Below, piece after piece: positions 18,732 to 30,471 of a stretch of DNA of 64,000 bases. Numbering within the stretch: position 1 is the stretch's first letter; each line of letters starts with the position of its first letter. Source of the stretch: Granulicatella elegans (GTDB taxonomy: Bacteria; Bacillota; Bacilli; Lactobacillales; Aerococcaceae); contig NZ_CP085953.1 in the NCBI RefSeq assembly GCF_020735385.1, positions 558,001-622,000 on the forward strand, in the 5' to 3' direction. Below the pieces are notes generated by a model. That model ran no database searches and was not told where the DNA came from. It was given only the letters and a program-made list of their open reading frames with translations. The translations under genes were made by a program, and so were the position numbers.

Positions 18732-19634
18732 ATGTTTGTTAGCATACAGGAATTAGTCGCATTAGCAACTAGCCAAAATAAATCTATTTCTGAAGTCATG
18801 ATTGAACAAGAAATGGAAACGACCCAACAAAGTCGAGAATTTATTTGGGCGAAGATGGATAAAAATCTTCAAACTATGAAAAATGCGGTAGAAAGAAGTG
18901 TACAGGGTCAGGGAGTATTCTCTCCAACAGGACTAACCGGTGGGGATGCTGTAAAAATGAAAAAATATCGCGAAAAGGGAAAAACTTTATCCGGAGATAA
19001 CATTTTAGCAGGAGTGCAGTACGCTCTAGGAACGAATGAAGTGAATGCAGCAATGGGGATTGTGTGTGCAACTCCAACTGCGGGAGCAAGTGGGACATTA
19101 CCAGGCGTTATATTCTCCATTGCAGATAGCATGGACTTAACTCATGAGCAACAAGTTAGATTCCTATTCACTGCTTCAGCATTCGGAATGGTTGTAGCCA
19201 ATAATGCGATGATTGCAGGAGCAATGGGTGGTTGTCAGGCAGAAGTTGGTAGTGCTAGTGCGATGTCTGCAGCTGCAGCTGTTGAAGCTTCCGGAGGAAC
19301 CCCACAACAATGTTCAGAAGCTTTTTCGATTGCATTAGGGAATTTGTTAGGATTAGTGTGTGACCCTGTTGCCGGCTTAGTAGAAATCCCATGCGTGAAG
19401 CGAAATGCGATTGGAGCAGGAAATGCATTAATTGCGGCTGATATGGCGTTAGCAGGAATTACAAATGTTATTCCGGCAGATGAAACGATTGAAGCAATGC
19501 GTTCTATCGGAAGAAAAATGCCAAGTGAATTAAGAGAAACAGGGATAGGTGGAACCGCGGGTACTCGAACAGGACTAGCAATTAAAATGAAAATTTTTGG
19601 ACAAGATGTTTCGTTAGAAAAAGAGGAGGAATAA
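18732..19634 (+). CDS. sdaAA: L-serine dehydratase, alpha subunit (4Fe-4S)
   Basis: This 300-residue catalytic subunit has the alpha-chain blocks [42 protein letters not shown] and G-G-T-A-G-T-R-T-G. The cysteines in these blocks are the iron-sulfur ligands. I prefer ATG 18732; the preceding GTG at 18729 is an equally spaced alternative after AAAGGA. The end overlaps nothing, and msrA begins 3 nt on. Confidence 0.95.
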   Translation: MFVSIQELVALATSQNKSISEVMIEQEMETTQQSREFIWAKMDKNLQTMKNAVERSVQGQGVFSPTGLTGGDAVKMKKYREKGKTLSGDNILAGVQYALGTNEVNAAMGIVCATPTAGASGTLPGVIFSIADSMDLTHEQQVRFLFTASAFGMVVANNAMIAGAMGGCQAEVGSASAMSAAAAVEASGGTPQQCSEAFSIALGNLLGLVCDPVAGLVEIPCVKRNAIGAGNALIAADMALAGITNVIPADETIEAMRSIGRKMPSELRETGIGGTAGTRTGLAIKMKIFGQDVSLEKEEE

Positions 19635-19636
19635 CG

Positions 19637-20158
19637 ATGGTAAAAGAAGTTGCAACATTTGCAGGAGGATGCTTCTGGTGTATGATTAAACCGTTTGATA
19701 CACAACCAGGAATTGAATCTGTCATTGCAGGTTATACAGGAGGGCATAAGGAGAATCCTACTTATAAAGAAGTTTGTTCAGGAACAACAGGACATACAGA
19801 AGCTGTACAAATTACTTTTGATCCAGAAATCTTCTCTTATGAGCAATTAGTTGAAGTCTATTGGCAACAAACAGACCCAACCGATGCGATGGGACAATTT
19901 GTAGATAGAGGCGATTCTTATCGACCAGTGATTTTCTATCACTCTCCAGAACAAAAAGCAATCGCAGAAGCTTCGAAAAAAGCTTTACAAGAAAGCGGAC
20001 GTTTTAAAAAAGATATTGTTACAAAAATCGAACCAGCAAGTACATTTTATCCAGCAGAAGAGTATCATCAAGATTTTTATAAGAAAAATCCAGACCATTA
20101 CTACCGTTACCGTGGTATGTCTGGACGTGATACGTTTATTGAAGAGAGTTGGAGATAG
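19637..20158 (+). CDS. msrA: Peptide-methionine (S)-S-oxide reductase MsrA
   Basis: This 173-residue enzyme repairs methionine-S-sulfoxide. It carries the family motif with G-G-C-F-W-C as the catalytic cysteine block, followed by [10 protein letters not shown] and T-G-H-T-E-A-V. It has M-I-K-P-F where many relatives have M-E-P-P-F. The ribosome site AGAGGAGG lies in the end of sdaAA, so translation is likely coupled. No MsrB domain is fused. Confidence 0.95.
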   Translation: MVKEVATFAGGCFWCMIKPFDTQPGIESVIAGYTGGHKENPTYKEVCSGTTGHTEAVQITFDPEIFSYEQLVEVYWQQTDPTDAMGQFVDRGDSYRPVIFYHSPEQKAIAEASKKALQESGRFKKDIVTKIEPASTFYPAEEYHQDFYKKNPDHYYRYRGMSGRDTFIEESWR

Positions 20159-20171
20159 GAGTATACAAAAT

Positions 20172-20210
20172 AAACCCGAGGAATTTCGAAAAATGAAATT
20201 CCTCGGGTTT
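20172..20210. terminator. Bidirectional terminator between msrA and brnQ
   Basis: The 16-bp perfect stem AAACCCGAGGAATTTC / GAAATTCCTCGGGTTT has a 7-base loop and lies between two converging genes, so it serves both. Confidence 0.92.
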
Positions 20211-20222
20211 CTTATGTTACTC

Positions 20223-21539
20223 CTAAACTCTCTTACTACCCATTCCAGTAAATTTACTAATAACAGTAAACACAACTGAACCAATAATAGCAGGTACTAA
20301 CCATTCGAATCCGAATTGATGTAATGGTAAGGTATTTGTCCAAGCGGCTAATTCAGCTAGGAAGTTGCCACCTTGCATTTGTGAGAATAAATGAATCGCT
20401 TGAATTCCTCCAATGAAGAATGCTCCAACAACTGCACCTGTATAAGTCCAGTTATAAACAATATAGCGATCAAAAATGGATAAGAAGATTAAGGCGATGA
20501 CCATTGGGAAAATAGCACTTAGTACTGGAACGGCTAATTGTAATAAGGCATCCACTCCTAAAAGTGATAGAAGGAATGAAAGAACAACTGATACTACAAC
20601 AATTTTTTTATATTCTAATTTTCCATTTGTTAAAGTTGAAAAATAATGCCCACAAGTTGTAATTAATCCAACAGATGTTGTTAAGCAAGCAAAGGATATG
20701 GCAATCCCCATAGCGACTTTACCGAATGAGCCTAACAATTTTTCAATTAATCCGATTAATAATGCAGGTCGTTGAACGGTTGAATCATAAACCGTACTTA
20801 CAGTTGCTCCGACATAAGTTAAGCTGCTGTACACTGATGCTAGTAAAATGAAAGAGACAATCCCTACTCCAAACATCATTTGATGTTGTTCTTTTTTCTC
20901 TGTATAGCCACGTCTAGTTAAGTCTGATATCACAATTCCTGCCATTAAGGCTGCTCCAAGTGCATCCATTGTTTGATAGCCTTCTTTGAAGCTTTGAGAA
21001 AATAATCCTGTAGAAGTTGTTGTTTGGAAACCTGCATTTGGCTGAACTACAGCCGCAATAAATACAAGTAGTAAAATGAATAATAAAATAGGTGTTAAAT
21101 ATTTTCCAATCGCATCAATAACGGTGTGTGAATGAATCGCAATATATAACGTTAACCCGAAAAAGATAAGAGACGTTATCCATTGTGGAGCAGTGGGTAC
21201 AAGTGATTGTACAAAAATCTCATGAGTCGTAGATCCGGTTCTTGGAACAGCAAATAATGGTCCAATTAAGATGATGGAAATCGCTCCAATAATGATAGAA
21301 AAATGTTTACTAACTCTTTTTCCTAAATCTGTTGCTTGTCCTCCTAACAGAGTTGTTACAATAACCCCAAGAATTGGTAATAGTGGGTCTGATAATAAAA
21401 AGGCGATAGTGGCAATTCCCCAATTATTTCCAGAGATAACTCCTAGATAAGGGGGGAAGATTAAATTTCCAGCGCCAAAGAAGATAGCAAATAATGCAAA
21501 TCCACAAATAATAATGTCAGTGATTTTCTTTCGAGACAT
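20223..21539 (-). CDS. brnQ: Branched-chain amino acid transporter BrnQ
   Basis: This 438-residue polytopic membrane protein has about 12 hydrophobic spans and the LIVCS family start (F-A-I-F-F-G-A-G-N-L-I-F-P-P-Y-L-G). It couples leucine, isoleucine and valine uptake to sodium or protons. ATG 21539 is preceded by GGAGGAAT. It is a single-gene unit converging on msrA. Confidence 0.94.
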   Translation of the reverse strand: MSRKKITDIIICGFALFAIFFGAGNLIFPPYLGVISGNNWGIATIAFLLSDPLLPILGVIVTTLLGGQATDLGKRVSKHFSIIIGAISIILIGPLFAVPRTGSTTHEIFVQSLVPTAPQWITSLIFFGLTLYIAIHSHTVIDAIGKYLTPILLFILLLVFIAAVVQPNAGFQTTTSTGLFSQSFKEGYQTMDALGAALMAGIVISDLTRRGYTEKKEQHQMMFGVGIVSFILLASVYSSLTYVGATVSTVYDSTVQRPALLIGLIEKLLGSFGKVAMGIAISFACLTTSVGLITTCGHYFSTLTNGKLEYKKIVVVSVVLSFLLSLLGVDALLQLAVPVLSAIFPMVIALIFLSIFDRYIVYNWTYTGAVVGAFFIGGIQAIHLFSQMQGGNFLAELAAWTNTLPLHQFGFEWLVPAIIGSVVFTVISKFTGMGSKRV

Positions 21540-21691
21540 AAAATTCCTCCTGTGTTTCTTAAAAAATGATTAAAAAATTATAAATAGTGTACCATTTCTT
21601 TTTCTATAATGCTAGTAATATTTTTTTAAAATCCACAAATGTTTTGTAGGCTAAAAATAGATCATGATAATACACGAATGTTGGCTATCTA

Positions 21692-21700
21692 TGGTACAAT
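21692..21700 (+). promoter_or_regulatory. Extended -10 promoter of dusB
   Basis: TGGTACAAT is an extended -10 element, 35 nt before the dusB ATG. No good -35 box is present. The same 9-mer with the same flank (TGGTACAATAG) precedes lysS. Confidence 0.55.
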
Positions 21701-21734
21701 AGCTAAGCAGAATGATTGAAAGTGAGGAAATGAA

Positions 21735-22754
21735 ATGAGTTTTAAGATTGGCAATATTCAAATTGACAATCCAGTAGTTGTTGCACCGATGGCGGGAATT
21801 AGTAATTCAGCCTTTCGTGTAACAGTAAAAGAATTTGGAGCAGGATTAGTTGTTTGCGAAATGATTAGTGATAAAGGGATTCAATTTAGAAATGAAAAAA
21901 CATTAAGCATGTTGCATATTGAACCGAATGAATACCCATTGAGCGTCCAAATTATGGGCGGAAATAAAGATACATTAGTAGAAGCTGCCAAATATGTAGC
22001 TGAAAATACAGAGGCTGCGATTATCGATATTAATATGGGATGTCCTGTTAATAAAGTGATTAAAGCTGAAGCAGGCGCAAAATGGTTATTAAATCCAAAT
22101 AAAGTTTATGAAATGGTTGCCGCAGTAGTGGATGCAGTGGATAAACCTGTAACAGTGAAAATGCGTACCGGTTGGGATGATGAACATTTATATGCCGTTG
22201 AAAATGCACTTGCAGCTGAACGAGCAGGTGCAAGTGCTGTTGCGATGCATGGTAGAACTCGTGTACAAATGTATGATGGAAAAGCAAACTGGGAAATTCT
22301 TGGAGAAGTGAAGAAAAACTTAACACGTATTCCATTAATTGGAAATGGAGATGTACGTTCTCCTCAAGATGCTAAGAAAATGATTGACATTGCGGGTGTA
22401 GATGGTGTTATGATTGGACGAGCTGCTCTAGCGAATCCATGGATGATTAAACAAACCGTTCATTATTTAGAAACGGGAGAATTATTACCAGAAAATACTG
22501 TTCCAGAAAAAATTGAGATTGCTAAAACACATTTAGACCGTTTAGCGTCGTTAAAAGGAGAAGCAGTAGCGACAAAAGAATTCCGTAAATTAGCTGCTTA
22601 TTACTTAAAAGGAATTCCACGTGCAACGAAGACAAAAGTTGAGATTAATGAGTCTACAACGGTATCTCAAGTGAATCAACTTTTAGATCAATTTGTCCAA
22701 GAACATTTAGAGCGTGTTGAAAGACAGTTAGAGCGTGGAAAAGAAGTAAAGTAA
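21735..22754 (+). CDS. dusB: tRNA-dihydrouridine synthase
   Basis: This 339-residue FMN-dependent reductase makes dihydrouridine in tRNA. It has the TIM-barrel signature V-A-P-M-A-G-I-S-N, the catalytic-cysteine block [17 protein letters not shown] and the FMN-binding G-N-G-D-V / M-I-G-R-A-A-L blocks. The pair dusB-lysS is conserved in many Lactobacillales. Ribosome site GTGAGGAAA. Confidence 0.95.
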   Translation: MSFKIGNIQIDNPVVVAPMAGISNSAFRVTVKEFGAGLVVCEMISDKGIQFRNEKTLSMLHIEPNEYPLSVQIMGGNKDTLVEAAKYVAENTEAAIIDINMGCPVNKVIKAEAGAKWLLNPNKVYEMVAAVVDAVDKPVTVKMRTGWDDEHLYAVENALAAERAGASAVAMHGRTRVQMYDGKANWEILGEVKKNLTRIPLIGNGDVRSPQDAKKMIDIAGVDGVMIGRAALANPWMIKQTVHYLETGELLPENTVPEKIEIAKTHLDRLASLKGEAVATKEFRKLAAYYLKGIPRATKTKVEINESTTVSQVNQLLDQFVQEHLERVERQLERGKEVK

Positions 22755-22830
22755 GTCTTTTATCATATGTTAAAGAGATCAAATTGAATTTTTTTCGATG
22801 ATATAAACGCTTTATTTATCTGACAATAAT

Positions 22831-24837
<2,007 letters not shown>

Positions 24838-24854
24838 AGGACACGCTAATTATG

Positions 24855-24890
24855 AAACTGGGGTTTGTTATGAATCCCAGTTTAATTTTT
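24855..24890 (+). terminator. Terminator after lysS
   Basis: The stem AAACTGGG / CCCAGTTT with a 13-nt loop and a T5-containing tail starts 18 nt after the chimeric lysS stop. The start codon of the next gene follows 17 nt after the stem. Confidence 0.72.
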
Positions 24891-24900
24891 AGGAGTATGT

Positions 24901-25182
24901 ATGAGATGGATAATTAGAATAATTTTATTACCGATAAGATTAGTGTTGAGTTTGCTCATAGCTTTTTTAACCTTCATATTAAGTTTGAGTACTGCGTTGT
25001 TAAGCGTAGTTTCTACTTTGATTTTTATAATTGGATTAGCTAGCATATTTCAAGGAGACAAGCAAATTGTAATTGAAGCACTAATATTAGCATTTTTATT
25101 TAGTCCATTTGGATTACCTAAATTAGGTATATATGTTATTGGATTATTAGAATTATTAAACTATACAATAAAATCAATTTGA
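24901..25182 (+). CDS. CD1845-family small membrane protein
   Basis: This 93-residue, very hydrophobic protein has three predicted spans and the family pattern M-R-W-I-I-R-I-I-L-L-P-I-R-L-V-L-S near the start and F-S-P-F-G-L-P near residue 70. CD1845-type proteins are a regular first gene of Tn1549-like ICEs; the function is unknown. The ribosome site AGGAG sits directly after the lysS terminator. Confidence 0.8.
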   Translation: MRWIIRIILLPIRLVLSLLIAFLTFILSLSTALLSVVSTLIFIIGLASIFQGDKQIVIEALILAFLFSPFGLPKLGIYVIGLLELLNYTIKSI

Positions 25183-25207
25183 AGAAAAATAAATATTAGA
25201 CAATCGT

Positions 25208-25244
25208 AGACGATAGAAAGTAATAATTCTGTCGTCTTTTTTTT
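25208..25244 (+). promoter_or_regulatory. Leader hairpin with T-tract upstream of repA
   Basis: The 11-bp stem AGACGATAGAA / TTCTGTCGTCT (one G-T pair) has loop AGTAATAA and a following T8 run. It ends 29 nt before the repA ATG. One of a recurring set (see findings). Confidence 0.75.
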
Positions 25245-25266
25245 ATTTCAAAGAAAGGAGGTAAGA

Positions 25267-26040
25267 ATGAATTTTGATTATTTTTATAATAGGCAATCTG
25301 AGATGTATAACTTCATTAGGTTACCTATGGTATTAATGAAAGATGAGATTTTCGAGAGCATTTCTATTGAAGCTAAAGTTTTGTATTCATATATGCTTAA
25401 TCGAATGGGTCTTTCATATAAAAATGGTTGGATAGATGAAGATGGAAAAGTCTTTATTTACTACACAATAGAAAGTATAAAAGATCAATTTAATTGTGCA
25501 AGTGAAAAAGCAAATAAATTAATAGCTGAACTTGATATTAAATCAGGAATAGGACTGATTGAAAAGAAAAGACAAGGACTTGGAAAGCCTAATAGAATCT
25601 ATGTTAAAGACTTTATGAGCATATTTAATAATATGGAATTAAAAAATCAAGAAGTTCGAAAAACAAAATTTCAGAAGTTCGATAATCGAAATTCAAGAGA
25701 TTCGAATATCGAAAGTCAAGATTTTCGAAAATCGGAAAGTAACTATAACAATATTAGTAATAATGAGTTAAGAAATAATGATTTTAGTAAAGGGCAAAAG
25801 CCTTATGGAATATATAAAAATATATTTTTGACTGATGAAGAATACAAGGACTTAACAAATGAGTTAGGAAGTAGAATTAGTGAATATATTGATAGGTTGT
25901 CGTCGTATATGAAAGCAAATGACAGAGTCTATCAAGATCACAAGGCAACCATAATCAATTGGTATCTTAATGATCAGGCAAAAAACATTAATGATAATAC
26001 AACAAGGAAAATGAATTACGATATAGGAGAGAGTTTATGA
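25267..26040 (+). CDS. Replication initiator protein A (RepA_N type)
   Basis: This 257-residue protein has an N-terminal RepA_N winged-helix domain (F-Y-N-F-I-R-L-P region through S-I-K-D-Q-F-N-C-A-S, residues ~10-120), a hydrophilic linker, and a C-terminal ~70-residue domain that recurs in the IME replisome organiser (Y-Q-D-H-K-A-T-I-I-N-W-Y; final M-N-Y-D-I-G-E-S-L). It probably initiates autonomous replication of the excised ICE. The linker is encoded by four DNA iterons. AAAGGAGG precedes the ATG. The last codons overlap the DnaC-like gene (ATGA). Confidence 0.9.
   Translation: MNFDYFYNRQSEMYNFIRLPMVLMKDEIFESISIEAKVLYSYMLNRMGLSYKNGWIDEDGKVFIYYTIESIKDQFNCASEKANKLIAELDIKSGIGLIEKKRQGLGKPNRIYVKDFMSIFNNMELKNQEVRKTKFQKFDNRNSRDSNIESQDFRKSESNYNNISNNELRNNDFSKGQKPYGIYKNIFLTDEEYKDLTNELGSRISEYIDRLSSYMKANDRVYQDHKATIINWYLNDQAKNINDNTTRKMNYDIGESL
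25653..25740 (+). repeat. Four 23-bp iterons inside repA (candidate origin)
   Basis: TTCG words at 25655, 25678, 25701 and 25724 are spaced by exactly 23 bp. The shared pattern is TTCGA-wAATCGAAA-TCAAGA, diverging in copies 1 and 4. As 23 is not a multiple of 3, the repeat is read in three different frames and must be selected as DNA. RepA_N replicons commonly have their origin within the initiator gene. Confidence 0.8.
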
Positions 26041-26864
26041 AAAGCTTAAAAGATTTTGTATTAAGAAAAAATGATATTGAAAGAAATGGACATATCTATT
26101 GTAAATCATGTGGTAAAAGAGTCGATGGAGAATTAGTTGACCTTGGATTTACAAAGTTTATTCCAAGAATTAAATGTGAATGTGAAATAAAAAGAGATAA
26201 GGAAAATGAAGAAAGAGAAAGACTGATGAAAATATCATCATTGAAAAGAGATTGCTTCTCATCGCCGCTCCAACACCAATATACTTTTGAGAAATTCTTA
26301 AATGAAAAAGGTCAAGCCTATAAGGTTGCCTATAATTATGCCAAAAGTTTTGAGCAAATGAAGGAAGACAATGTTGGACTTTTATTTTATGGAGATGTTG
26401 GCAGTGGAAAGACTTATCTTGCTTGTTCTATTGCAAATGAATTAATTGAAAGAGAACAAGTTAAAGTTAAGATTATGAATTTATCTCAAGTTATAAACCA
26501 AATACAAAAATCAGCATTTAAACTAGATTCAAATGAAATAATAAGTAACCTCTCTAATATTCCTTTGTTAATTTTAGATGACCTTGGAATTGAAAGGGAT
26601 ACATCTTATGCAAGAGAACAGGTATATAACATTATAAACTCAAGATACTTAAAGGGTAGGCCGACAATTTTTACTACAAACTTATCATTGGAAATTATTC
26701 AAAATCCTAATATTGACCTTGAGTATCAGAGGATATATTCAAGAATACTTGAAATGACAATACCAGTTAAAGTTACGGGAGAAGATTTTAGAAGAAAAAT
26801 CCATCAAGAGAAGTTAAGAAAATACAAAGAGTTACTTTTATATGGAGGTGGAATAGATGATTAA
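26037..26864 (+). CDS. DnaC/IstB-like helicase loader
   Basis: This 275-residue AAA+ ATPase has an N-terminal zinc-binding region (C-K-S-C-G-K ... C-E-C), Walker A (G-D-V-G-S-G-K-T) and Walker B (L-L-I-L-D-D-L-G). It would load the host replicative helicase at the ICE origin opened by RepA. It overlaps repA by four bases and the next gene by eight, so the three genes are translationally coupled. Confidence 0.92.
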   Translation: MKSLKDFVLRKNDIERNGHIYCKSCGKRVDGELVDLGFTKFIPRIKCECEIKRDKENEERERLMKISSLKRDCFSSPLQHQYTFEKFLNEKGQAYKVAYNYAKSFEQMKEDNVGLLFYGDVGSGKTYLACSIANELIEREQVKVKIMNLSQVINQIQKSAFKLDSNEIISNLSNIPLLILDDLGIERDTSYAREQVYNIINSRYLKGRPTIFTTNLSLEIIQNPNIDLEYQRIYSRILEMTIPVKVTGEDFRRKIHQEKLRKYKELLLYGGGIDD

Positions 26865-27342
26865 TGAAGAAGTATCTAGGTCAAGTCTTAATCTTGAAGT
26901 AAGACTTGCAAAAGCAACAAGTAAAGCAATTCTTGATGCCTTAAAGAAAGTACACAAGCAAATAGAAGAACAAGGAGGCTTGAAAAATGTAATAAAAAAT
27001 AACGGAGAAGAAGTAAAGCTAAAGGATATGGTTAAAAAGGGACAGTTAGAAGAAATTAATCTAAAAGATCCTGAGTTAAAAGAACTAAAGAAAATTTTAA
27101 ATAAACACGGAGTTAAGTTTTCTGTTATGAAAGATAAGGAAACTGGTAACCACTCTGTGTTTTTTCAATCTAAGGATATAAAGGTAATGGAACATGCCTT
27201 TAAAAAAGCAGTTAAGGAATCTGAAAGAAAGGCCGATAGAAAAGATTCAATAACGAAGACAATAAATAAGTTTAAAGATATGGCTAAGGATACCATTAGC
27301 AAAGATAAGGTTAAAAATAAACATAAGGAGCAAAGCTTATGA
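26857..27342 (+). CDS. PcfB-like relaxosome/coupling adaptor (DUF3801)
   Basis: This 161-residue protein has the DUF3801 core (L-K-D-M-V-K-K-G-Q-L-E-E-I, G-V-K-F-S-V-M-K-D, F-Q-S-K-D-I-K-V-M-E-H-A-F). In enterococcal pCF10, PcfB links the relaxase-DNA complex to the VirD4-type coupling protein. A clear paralogue is carried by the IME (45308-45829). It overlaps its neighbours on both sides in the replication-transfer operon. Confidence 0.88.
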   Translation: MINEEVSRSSLNLEVRLAKATSKAILDALKKVHKQIEEQGGLKNVIKNNGEEVKLKDMVKKGQLEEINLKDPELKELKKILNKHGVKFSVMKDKETGNHSVFFQSKDIKVMEHAFKKAVKESERKADRKDSITKTINKFKDMAKDTISKDKVKNKHKEQSL

Positions 27343-28073
27343 TAAGTAATTTAAAAACATTTGAAAATAAGAATTTTGGGAAACTCACTGTTATAGAAAA
27401 AGACGGTGAGTTTTTCTTTATAGCAAATGAAGTAGCAACTATGTTAGGATATGTCAATCCAAGAAAAGCTGTTTATGACCATGTAGATGAGGAAGATAAG
27501 GGTGTAACGAAATGGAACACCCCTGGAGGAATACAGAATATTTCAATAATTAACGAATCAGGATTGTATTCACTTATCCTCTCATCAAAACTACCACAAG
27601 CAAAAATATTCAAAGCTTGGGTAACTAGAGAAGTCTTACCAAGTATTAGAAAAAACGGAGGATATATAGTAGGGCAAGAAAAGAAAACTAATGAAGATCT
27701 ACTTGCAGATGCAATTCTTGTAGCCAATAGAATTATTGCTGAAAGAGAAGAAGAAATTGAAGAATTAAGACCAAAGGCAGATTATTATGACAAATTAGTA
27801 GATTATAACCTACTTACAAACTTTAGAAATACTGCCAAAGAGTTAGGAATACCACAAAATCAATTTATAAGTTTTCTAATGGATAAGGGATTAATTTACA
27901 GAGATAAGAAAAAGAAACTCTTACCTTATGCAGATAAGAACAAGGGATATTTTGAAGTAAAAGAATGGATTGATCCACTAGGTACACTTGTAGGCATACA
28001 AACATTTATAACACCAAAGGGAAGACACTACCTACTAATTTTATTAGATAGTGAAGGTTTCTACGATGAATAA
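27339..28073 (+). CDS. Phage-type antirepressor (BRO-N and ANT domains)
   Basis: This 244-residue protein has an N-terminal BRO-N/KilA-like domain (F-F-I-A-N-E-V-A-T-M-L-G-Y, L-I-L-S-S-K-L-P-Q-A-K-I-F-K-A-W-V-T-R-E-V-L-P-S as two blocks) and a C-terminal ANT domain with a winged-helix pattern. In phages such proteins lift repression; here it sits between pcfB and traG, overlapping both (4 and 8 nt), so it probably helps time ICE transfer. The target is unknown. Confidence 0.85.
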   Translation: MISNLKTFENKNFGKLTVIEKDGEFFFIANEVATMLGYVNPRKAVYDHVDEEDKGVTKWNTPGGIQNISIINESGLYSLILSSKLPQAKIFKAWVTREVLPSIRKNGGYIVGQEKKTNEDLLADAILVANRIIAEREEEIEELRPKADYYDKLVDYNLLTNFRNTAKELGIPQNQFISFLMDKGLIYRDKKKKLLPYADKNKGYFEVKEWIDPLGTLVGIQTFITPKGRHYLLILLDSEGFYDE

Positions 28074-29856
28074 GATATTAGAAGCCATTCTTTCTGATAT
28101 TAAATACTTAATTAAAATAGACAACCCAAAGAAATTTATATTAGCAAACATTCCTTATCTATCTTTCTTCTACATTGGAAATATCTTTTCTAAGCACATC
28201 AATTCTTATGTAGGAGGAGATATTATTGATAGAATAATGGTGGGAATTTCTGATATAGGAACTTTATCTTATATACCAAGCCTTAATCCAAGGGACTTGT
28301 TAGTAGGTATTTCAGTTGCTGGTCTTGTTAAGCTAATTGTTTATAGTAAAGGTAAAAATAAAAAGAAATATAGGCAAGGCAAGGAATATGGATCTGCAAG
28401 ATGGGGAGAAAGCAAGGATATTGCTCCATACATTGACCCTAAGTTTGAAAATAATGTTCTCATAACTAATACCGAAAGACTTACAATGAACTCAAGACCT
28501 AAAAATCCTAAATATGCTAGAAATAAAAATGTATTAGTAATAGGTGGTTCTGGATCAGGTAAGACAAGATTTTATGTAAAGCCAAATCTAATGCAAATGC
28601 ACTCTTCCTATGTAGTAACAGACCCTAAAGGCACACTTGTGTTAGAGTGTGGAAAAATGCTTTATGAAAATGGATACGATATAAAGATATTAAACACAAT
28701 AAACTTCAAAAAGTCCATGAAATACAATCCCTTTGCATACTTGAGAAGTGAAAAAGATATTTTAAAGCTTGTCCAAACAATTATTGCCAACACCAAGGGA
28801 GATGGAGAAAAGGCAGGAGAAGATTTTTGGGTAAAGGCTGAAAAGTTATATTACACTGCTCTTATTGGGTATATTTATTATGAAGCACCTGAAGAAGAAA
28901 AGAACTTTAAGACACTTTTGGATATGATTGACGCAAGTGAAGTTAGAGAAGATGACGAAACCTATATGAACCCAATTGATAGGCTCTTTGAAGCTCTTGA
29001 AAAGAAAGACCCAAGTCATTTTGCAGTTAAGCAATACAAGAAATATAAGCTGGCAGCAGGAAAAACTGCCAAGTCAATTCTAATATCTTGTGGAGCAAGA
29101 CTTGCACCTTTTGACATAAGAGAGCTTAGAGAACTAATGAGTGAAGACGAACTAGAACTTGATAAAATTGGAGATAGGAAAACTGCCTTGTTCGTAATAA
29201 TATCAGATACTGATGATACCTTTAATTTTGTAGTATCAATAATGTATTCCCAATTATTTAATCTCCTATGTGATAAGGCAGATGATGTGTATGGTGGAAG
29301 ACTTCCAGTTCATGTTAGGTGTCTACTTGATGAGTTTGCAAATATTGGTTTGATTCCTAAATTTGAAAAACTGATTGCGACAATTCGTTCAAGAGAAATA
29401 TCAGCAAGCATAATACTGCAAGCACAATCTCAATTAAAAGCAATTTACAAAGACCATGCAGATACAATAGTTGGTAACTGTGACTCAACACTCTTTCTAG
29501 GAGGAAAAGAAAAAACAACAGTAAAAGAGTTATCTGAAACCTTAGGAAAAGAAACCATAGACCTATATAACACATCAGAAACAAGATCAAACCAGAAATC
29601 TTTTGGTCTAAATTACCAAAAAACTGGGAAGGAACTTATGAGCCAAGATGAAATAACTGTAATGGATGGTGGTAAGTGTATTTATCAGTTAAGAGGAGTA
29701 AGACCTTTCTTGTCTGATAAATTTGATATTACAAAGCATAAGAATTACAAGTTGTTGGAAGATTATGATAAGAAGAACTTGTTTGATGTGGAAGAGTATT
29801 TAACAAATAGAGATAAAATAAAAATAAACAGGAACAGTTTGATTACAAGATTATGA
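28066..29856 (+). CDS. Type IV coupling protein (VirD4/TraG family)
   Basis: This 596-residue membrane ATPase brings the relaxosome to the secretion channel. Two N-terminal hydrophobic segments (residues ~25-110) are followed by Walker A I-G-G-S-G-S-G-K-T-R-F near residue 160 and Walker B C-L-L-D-E-F-A-N-I-G. Length and motifs match TraG of Tn1549-like elements. I placed the start at ATG 28066, overlapping the antirepressor stop. It is the only coupling protein in the window, so the IME must rely on it or on a foreign one. Confidence 0.94.
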   Translation: MNKILEAILSDIKYLIKIDNPKKFILANIPYLSFFYIGNIFSKHINSYVGGDIIDRIMVGISDIGTLSYIPSLNPRDLLVGISVAGLVKLIVYSKGKNKKKYRQGKEYGSARWGESKDIAPYIDPKFENNVLITNTERLTMNSRPKNPKYARNKNVLVIGGSGSGKTRFYVKPNLMQMHSSYVVTDPKGTLVLECGKMLYENGYDIKILNTINFKKSMKYNPFAYLRSEKDILKLVQTIIANTKGDGEKAGEDFWVKAEKLYYTALIGYIYYEAPEEEKNFKTLLDMIDASEVREDDETYMNPIDRLFEALEKKDPSHFAVKQYKKYKLAAGKTAKSILISCGARLAPFDIRELRELMSEDELELDKIGDRKTALFVIISDTDDTFNFVVSIMYSQLFNLLCDKADDVYGGRLPVHVRCLLDEFANIGLIPKFEKLIATIRSREISASIILQAQSQLKAIYKDHADTIVGNCDSTLFLGGKEKTTVKELSETLGKETIDLYNTSETRSNQKSFGLNYQKTGKELMSQDEITVMDGGKCIYQLRGVRPFLSDKFDITKHKNYKLLEDYDKKNLFDVEEYLTNRDKIKINRNSLITRL

Positions 29857-29881
29857 ATTAAGCCTAGGATAAAAATATTTT

Positions 29882-29890
29882 TGGTATAAT
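29882..29890 (+). promoter_or_regulatory. Extended -10 promoter of the ICE cargo genes
   Basis: TGGTATAAT is an ideal extended -10 element, 27 nt before the ClbS-like gene, so this cargo has its own promoter after traG. No -35 box is obvious. Confidence 0.6.
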
Positions 29891-29917
29891 ATCTATATAA
29901 ACCATGGAGGTAGGCAT

Positions 29918-30454
29918 ATGAGGTCTTATGAAAGTAAGGAAGAATTAAAAAATGAGATAAAGAAAACTTTTGGAAAATATATTTCAGAGTTTGATAATAT
30001 CCCAGAAGAATTAAAAGATAAAAGAGTAGATCAAGTTGATAGGACACCAGCTGAAAATCTTGCCTATCAAGTAGGTTGGACAACTTTAGTTTTGAAATGG
30101 GAAGAAGATGAAAAAAAGGGAATTGAGGTTAAAACGCCATCTGACAAATTTAAGTGGAATCAACTTGGAGAATTGTATCAATGGTTTACAGATACCTATG
30201 CTCATAAATCGTTAAAGGAATTAAAAGAACAACTATCACAGAATATAGAAGATATTTACTCTTTGATAGATAATCTTACAGAGGAAGAATTATTTAAACC
30301 ACATATGAGAAAATGGGCAGATGAAGCAACAAAAACTGCAACTTGGGAAGTATATAAATTTATCCATGTAAATACAGTAGCACCATTTGGAACATTTAGG
30401 ACTAAGATTAGAAAATGGAAAAAACTTAATAATTTTGTGAATGTAATTAAATAA
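29918..30454 (+). CDS. ClbS/DfsB-family four-helix bundle protein
   Basis: This 178-residue soluble protein begins with the family-type helix Y-E-S-K-E-E-L-K-N-E-I-K-K-T-F and contains P-A-E-N-L-A-Y-Q-V-G-W and a C-terminal F-I-H-V-N-T-V-A-P-F. This is the DfsB/DUF1706 (ClbS) pattern. ClbS protects E. coli against colibactin; most relatives are unassigned, so the role here is open. It is cargo between the coupling-protein gene and the SSB gene, with ribosome site GGAGG. Confidence 0.82.
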   Translation: MRSYESKEELKNEIKKTFGKYISEFDNIPEELKDKRVDQVDRTPAENLAYQVGWTTLVLKWEEDEKKGIEVKTPSDKFKWNQLGELYQWFTDTYAHKSLKELKEQLSQNIEDIYSLIDNLTEEELFKPHMRKWADEATKTATWEVYKFIHVNTVAPFGTFRTKIRKWKKLNNFVNVIK

Positions 30455-30471
30455 TAAGGTTGGTGCTTTAA

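Noticed and set aside
29763-30083. A minus-strand frame of 106 codons opposite traG and the ClbS-like gene
   Set aside because: It spans two real genes and their promoter in antisense, with leucine- and phenylalanine-rich composition typical of a shadow frame.
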